This document shows, in pieces, positions 5,988 to 8,319 of a DNA stretch of 8,319 nucleotides. Origin of the DNA: JBCDCP01 sp039181495. GTDB lineage: Bacteria > Pseudomonadota > Alphaproteobacteria > Rhizobiales > Tepidamorphaceae. The DNA lies in assembly GCA_039181495.1 (NCBI GenBank), contig JBCDCP010000124.1:1-8319 (forward strand), written 5' to 3'. The notes beneath the pieces are model-generated. The model had not been told where the DNA came from, did no database searches, and saw only the letters and a program-made list of their open reading frames with translations. Position 1 is the first letter of the stretch, and every line of letters begins with the position of its first letter. The position numbers and the translations under genes were made by a program.

Positions 5988-7067
5988 TCAGCCGTAGGGG
6001 AACGGCCAATTCCGCAGTTTCTCCTTCGCCAACGACCAAAGCCGCGCAAGGCCATGGGGCTCAACGACAAGGAAAAAGATGATCAGCGCACCGATGATGA
6101 GCTGAGCAATATGAAAGATCACCTCCGCGCCCAGATCGATGCCGATCGCCGGCAGTCCGGTACGCAGGACAATCGGCAACCCCCAGATGAAGGCTGCGCC
6201 GAAGAAGCAGCCATGCAGGCTGCCAAGCCCTCCAAGGATGGCCATGAACAGAATCTGGAATGACAGTGTGATCGAAAACGCCTCGGGCTCCGCGGCCCCG
6301 AGATAGAAGAAGACGAACATCGCGCCGGCAACGCCGGCGATATAGGACGAGACAGCAAACGCCGACAGCTTGGCAACCAGTGGTCTGACACCCATCAACT
6401 CAGCAGCGATATCCATGTCGCGGATCATCATCCATTGCCGCCCGATGCGCCCGCGCACCAGATTCTTCACCAACAGCGTGAAGACAATGACGATGGCCAG
6501 CACGATGAAGTACCGCGTAAATGGATCAGCCGCGGGGCCAGTCAGGACCAGCCCGCCGAAACCGGTGCGCTCTGGCACTTCGATGGCACCTGAATCATTG
6601 TAGTTGTACAGCCATCCGATCCGGATGAAGCACCATTCAAGGAAGAACTGTGCAGCCAGCGTCGTCACTGCGAGATAGAGCCCCTTGATGCGGAGCGATG
6701 GCAGTCCGAACACCATGCCGACAGCCGCCGCGAACACGCCCGAGATCATGACGTGGACGACGATGTTCACGTCCGGAAAGATGGTCGTCAGCTTGTAGCA
6801 GGCATAGGCGCCGACGCCCATAAAGGCGCCTGTGCCCAGTGACAGCTGTCCCGCATAACCGGTCAGGATATTGAGGCCGACCGTGGCAAGCGCCAGGATC
6901 AGGAATGGGATCATGATCGAGGCAAGGACAAAATCGTTGGCAATGAACGGAACGATCAGCGCCGCTGTGATCGACAGCATCATACCGACGCGGTCCTCAC
7001 GCAGCGGCAGGATCGCCTGATCGGCCTCGTAAGCGGTCTTGAACTGGCCAGCTTCGCGGTAATACAT
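5988..7067 (-). CDS. LivM-type ABC transporter permease
   Basis: Inner-membrane permease of 359 residues for the HAAT-type importer. Hydrophobic segments cover roughly 28-46, 48-66, 78-92, 102-121, 130-150, 185-201, 233-255, 267-297 and 315-335. The conserved NILTGYAGQLSLG is at 66-78, and the cytoplasmic coupling loop that contacts the ATPases is MIRDMDIAAELMGV (214-227). A hydrophilic N-terminal extension (MYYREAGQFKTAYEADQA, 1-18) precedes the first membrane segment, and the C-terminus ends in a charged amphipathic stretch to PFPYG. The ATG at 7067 is chosen because it overlaps the TGA of the upstream gene (TGATG) and has GGAG 9 nt upstream; an open frame continuing to 7178 only translates the VOC gene out of frame. 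Translation is very probably coupled to the VOC gene. It works with LivH, forming the heterodimeric channel. Confidence 0.93.
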   Translation of the reverse strand: MYYREAGQFKTAYEADQAILPLREDRVGMMLSITAALIVPFIANDFVLASIMIPFLILALATVGLNILTGYAGQLSLGTGAFMGVGAYACYKLTTIFPDVNIVVHVMISGVFAAAVGMVFGLPSLRIKGLYLAVTTLAAQFFLEWCFIRIGWLYNYNDSGAIEVPERTGFGGLVLTGPAADPFTRYFIVLAIVIVFTLLVKNLVRGRIGRQWMMIRDMDIAAELMGVRPLVAKLSAFAVSSYIAGVAGAMFVFFYLGAAEPEAFSITLSFQILFMAILGGLGSLHGCFFGAAFIWGLPIVLRTGLPAIGIDLGAEVIFHIAQLIIGALIIFFLVVEPHGLARLWSLAKEKLRNWPFPYG

Positions 7068-7462
7068 CAGCCATTGCTCCAGACATTGGCGTTGGCCGCA
7101 AAGTCGTCGCGCTGCGGATTGACAATGCAGAAGCGATGGCCCGTTGGCGGCTCCATCACGGTCCACCCCTTGCTGCAATGCTCGACGACATGCGCCCCGA
7201 GCGCTTCGAGCCGTGCCTGTTCGCTGTCGGGGTGATCGGTCTCGATGTCCAGATGTACCCGACTGTCATGGCCGACGTGCTGCAGCAGTACGCGTGGTTC
7301 ACCCGCCGGGCTTGAACCCACGGCGTACTTGCCATCGTCATCGATTTTGAATTCGTAGCCCAACGCGCCGGACCAGAATGCCGAAGCATCGGTCAGGTCA
7401 TCGCCTTTGCAGTCGATCACGATCACGCCCAACCGGCTCATGTGGCTGTTGATGTCCGCCAT
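7067..7462 (-). CDS. VOC-superfamily (glyoxalase-like domain) protein inserted between the permease genes
   Basis: Small cytoplasmic protein of 131 residues with no signal peptide or membrane segment. It shows one glyoxalase-like (Glyoxalase_6-type) unit: an N-terminal strand LGVIVIDCK (11-19), the helix DASAFWSGALGYEF (25-38), RVHLDIETDH (68-77), the LEALGAHVVEH segment (85-95) and a closing strand PPTGHRFCIVNPQ (105-117). His70 is at a usual metal-ligand position, but where many relatives have NEFC this one has HRFC (Arg110 for Glu), so metal binding may be changed or absent. The family includes lyases, dioxygenases, isomerases and binding-only proteins; the reaction here cannot be named. 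The ATG at 7462 is 3 nt after the LivH stop (TAGAGCATG) and its TGA overlaps the LivM ATG, so it is translationally embedded in the transporter operon. A second in-frame ATG at 7441 is possible but has no better ribosome site. Confidence 0.8.
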   Translation of the reverse strand: MADINSHMSRLGVIVIDCKGDDLTDASAFWSGALGYEFKIDDDGKYAVGSSPAGEPRVLLQHVGHDSRVHLDIETDHPDSEQARLEALGAHVVEHCSKGWTVMEPPTGHRFCIVNPQRDDFAANANVWSNG

Positions 7463-7465
7463 GCT

Positions 7466-8319
7466 CTACACCCGCTCGATGATCTTTTCGCCGAACAGAC
7501 CCTGCGGCCTGAACAGCAGGAAGACGAGTGCAATCATGTAGGCCAACCAGCTCTCGATCCCGCCGCCGATCAGCGGGCCCCAGTAGATCTCGCCGATCTT
7601 CTCGCCAATGCCGATGATCAGGCCGCCGACAATGGCACCAGGGATCGATGTGAAGCCACCGAGGATCAGCACAGGCAAAGCTTTTAGTGCGATGATTTCG
7701 AGCGCAAACGAAACATCCGAGCGCGCACCCCACATGATACCAGTCGCGAGCGCCACGATGCCGGCGGCGAACCAGACGATCGCCCAGATCTGATGCAGCG
7801 ATATGCCAACCGAAAGGGCCGCCTGGTGATCATCGGCCACCGCGCGCAAAGCGCGCCCGATCCGGGTCTTGTTGAAGAACACCGCCAGCGCCCCGACCAT
7901 GAGCAGGGCGATGGCCGCCGCGGCAACGTCGATATGCTGGAATATCAGCAAGCCGCTGTCGCCGATTTCGATGGCGGTCGATCCAGTCGGCAGGCCCAAC
8001 TCCTGGGTGATCATCTGCTTGGGCTCGCCACCAAAGATGAATTCGCCAAGCCCGATCAGAAAGATCGTCAAGCCAATTGTCGACATTAGCAGAATGATAT
8101 CGGGCTGCCCGATCAGCGGCCGCATGACGATACGCTCGATGAGATAGGCCAGCAGACCCATGACGCCGATCGTCAGCGCCAGAGCAAGAAAGGCCGGAAC
8201 GCCCCGTTCATGCAGTCCGACCAGGGTCAGCGCTGCGAACACCACCATGATGCCCTGAGCGAAGTTGAACACGCCCGAGGCCTTGAAGATCAGCACGAAA
8301 CCAAGCGCGATCAGTGCGT
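7466..8319 (-). CDS. LivH-type ABC transporter permease (partial, N-terminus off the right edge)
   Basis: Inner-membrane permease of a HAAT-type importer, pairing with LivM. The frame stays open to the right edge; 283 complete codons are present against about 290-310 for the family, so only the first 10-25 residues are missing. Upstream of the in-frame GTG at 8296 the frame reads ALIALGF, which continues the first membrane segment typical of LivH, so that GTG is an internal Val and not the start. Marks are FNFAQG near the N-terminus (compare NFAHG in LivH), multiple hydrophobic helices, and the cytoplasmic coupling loop IGRALRAVADDHQAALSVGI. The C-terminus LLFRPQGLFGEKIIERV is characteristic of the family. 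The TAG stop at 7468-7466 lies 3 nt before the VOC gene. Confidence 0.92.
   Translation of the reverse strand, partial: ALIALGFVLIFKASGVFNFAQGIMVVFAALTLVGLHERGVPAFLALALTIGVMGLLAYLIERIVMRPLIGQPDIILLMSTIGLTIFLIGLGEFIFGGEPKQMITQELGLPTGSTAIEIGDSGLLIFQHIDVAAAAIALLMVGALAVFFNKTRIGRALRAVADDHQAALSVGISLHQIWAIVWFAAGIVALATGIMWGARSDVSFALEIIALKALPVLILGGFTSIPGAIVGGLIIGIGEKIGEIYWGPLIGGGIESWLAYMIALVFLLFRPQGLFGEKIIERV

Noticed and set aside
7068..7178. Longer LivM start at 7178
   Set aside because: The extra 37 residues are an out-of-frame reading of the VOC gene; the ATG at 7067 has a ribosome site and overlaps the upstream stop.
8294..8296. GTG at 8296 as the start of LivH
   Set aside because: The frame continues upstream with ALIALGF, matching the first membrane helix of LivH; the true start is beyond the window.
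1..8319. CRISPR array, tRNA/rRNA genes, insertion sequences or attachment sites
   Set aside because: No spaced direct repeats, cloverleaf candidates, transposase motifs or terminal inverted repeats were seen; coding sequence fills almost all of the window and no gap exceeds 300 bases.

Overview
The window is GC-rich and densely coded. Every gene lies on the minus strand, so transcription runs from the right edge (8319) to the left edge (1). Gene content and style point to a proteobacterium, most likely an alphaproteobacterium: a branched-chain-amino-acid-type (Liv) ABC importer next to acyl-CoA catabolic genes, with GC-rich third codon positions. Genus cannot be fixed from sequence reading alone. 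Intergenic gaps are mostly 3-10 nt or overlaps, with three longer ones (about 48, 86 and 120-139 nt). No Rho-independent terminator or convincing promoter is visible, so this looks like the middle and distal part of one long operon whose promoter lies beyond the right edge.

Transporter half, in transcription order: a LivH-type permease cut by the right edge (8319-7466); a small VOC/glyoxalase-like protein (7462-7067) inserted between the permeases; a LivM-type permease (7067-5988) whose ATG overlaps the VOC stop; a LivK-type periplasmic binding protein with a clear signal peptide (5848-4535); and a LivF-type ATPase with a basic C-terminal tail (4448-3603). The partner ATPase LivG is absent and is expected upstream, outside the window. 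Hairpin-forming inverted repeats lie on both sides of livK, which would fit separate control of the amount of binding protein.

Catabolic half: a classical SDR of the carbonyl-reductase-like type (3599-2910); a phenylacetate-CoA-ligase-like adenylate-forming protein (2901-1663) with an atypical phosphate-binding loop; an acyl-CoA dehydrogenase closely resembling isobutyryl-CoA dehydrogenase (1614-472); and a 3-hydroxyisobutyryl-CoA hydrolase-like crotonase cut by the left edge (464-1). The last two catalyse two steps of valine degradation, isobutyryl-CoA to methacrylyl-CoA and 3-hydroxyisobutyryl-CoA to 3-hydroxyisobutyrate.

Taken together, the operon reads as an uptake-to-CoA-thioester-to-beta-oxidation module. 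The binding protein and ATPase belong to the broad Liv/HAAT family, but the ligase-like and SDR genes suggest that the imported compound may be a carboxylic acid or carbonyl compound (branched, aromatic or lipid-derived) rather than a plain branched-chain amino acid. That substrate assignment is inference. The most unusual points are the VOC gene between the two permeases, the ligase-like protein without the usual Ser/Thr/Gly-rich loop, and the hairpins and mini-ORF around livK.
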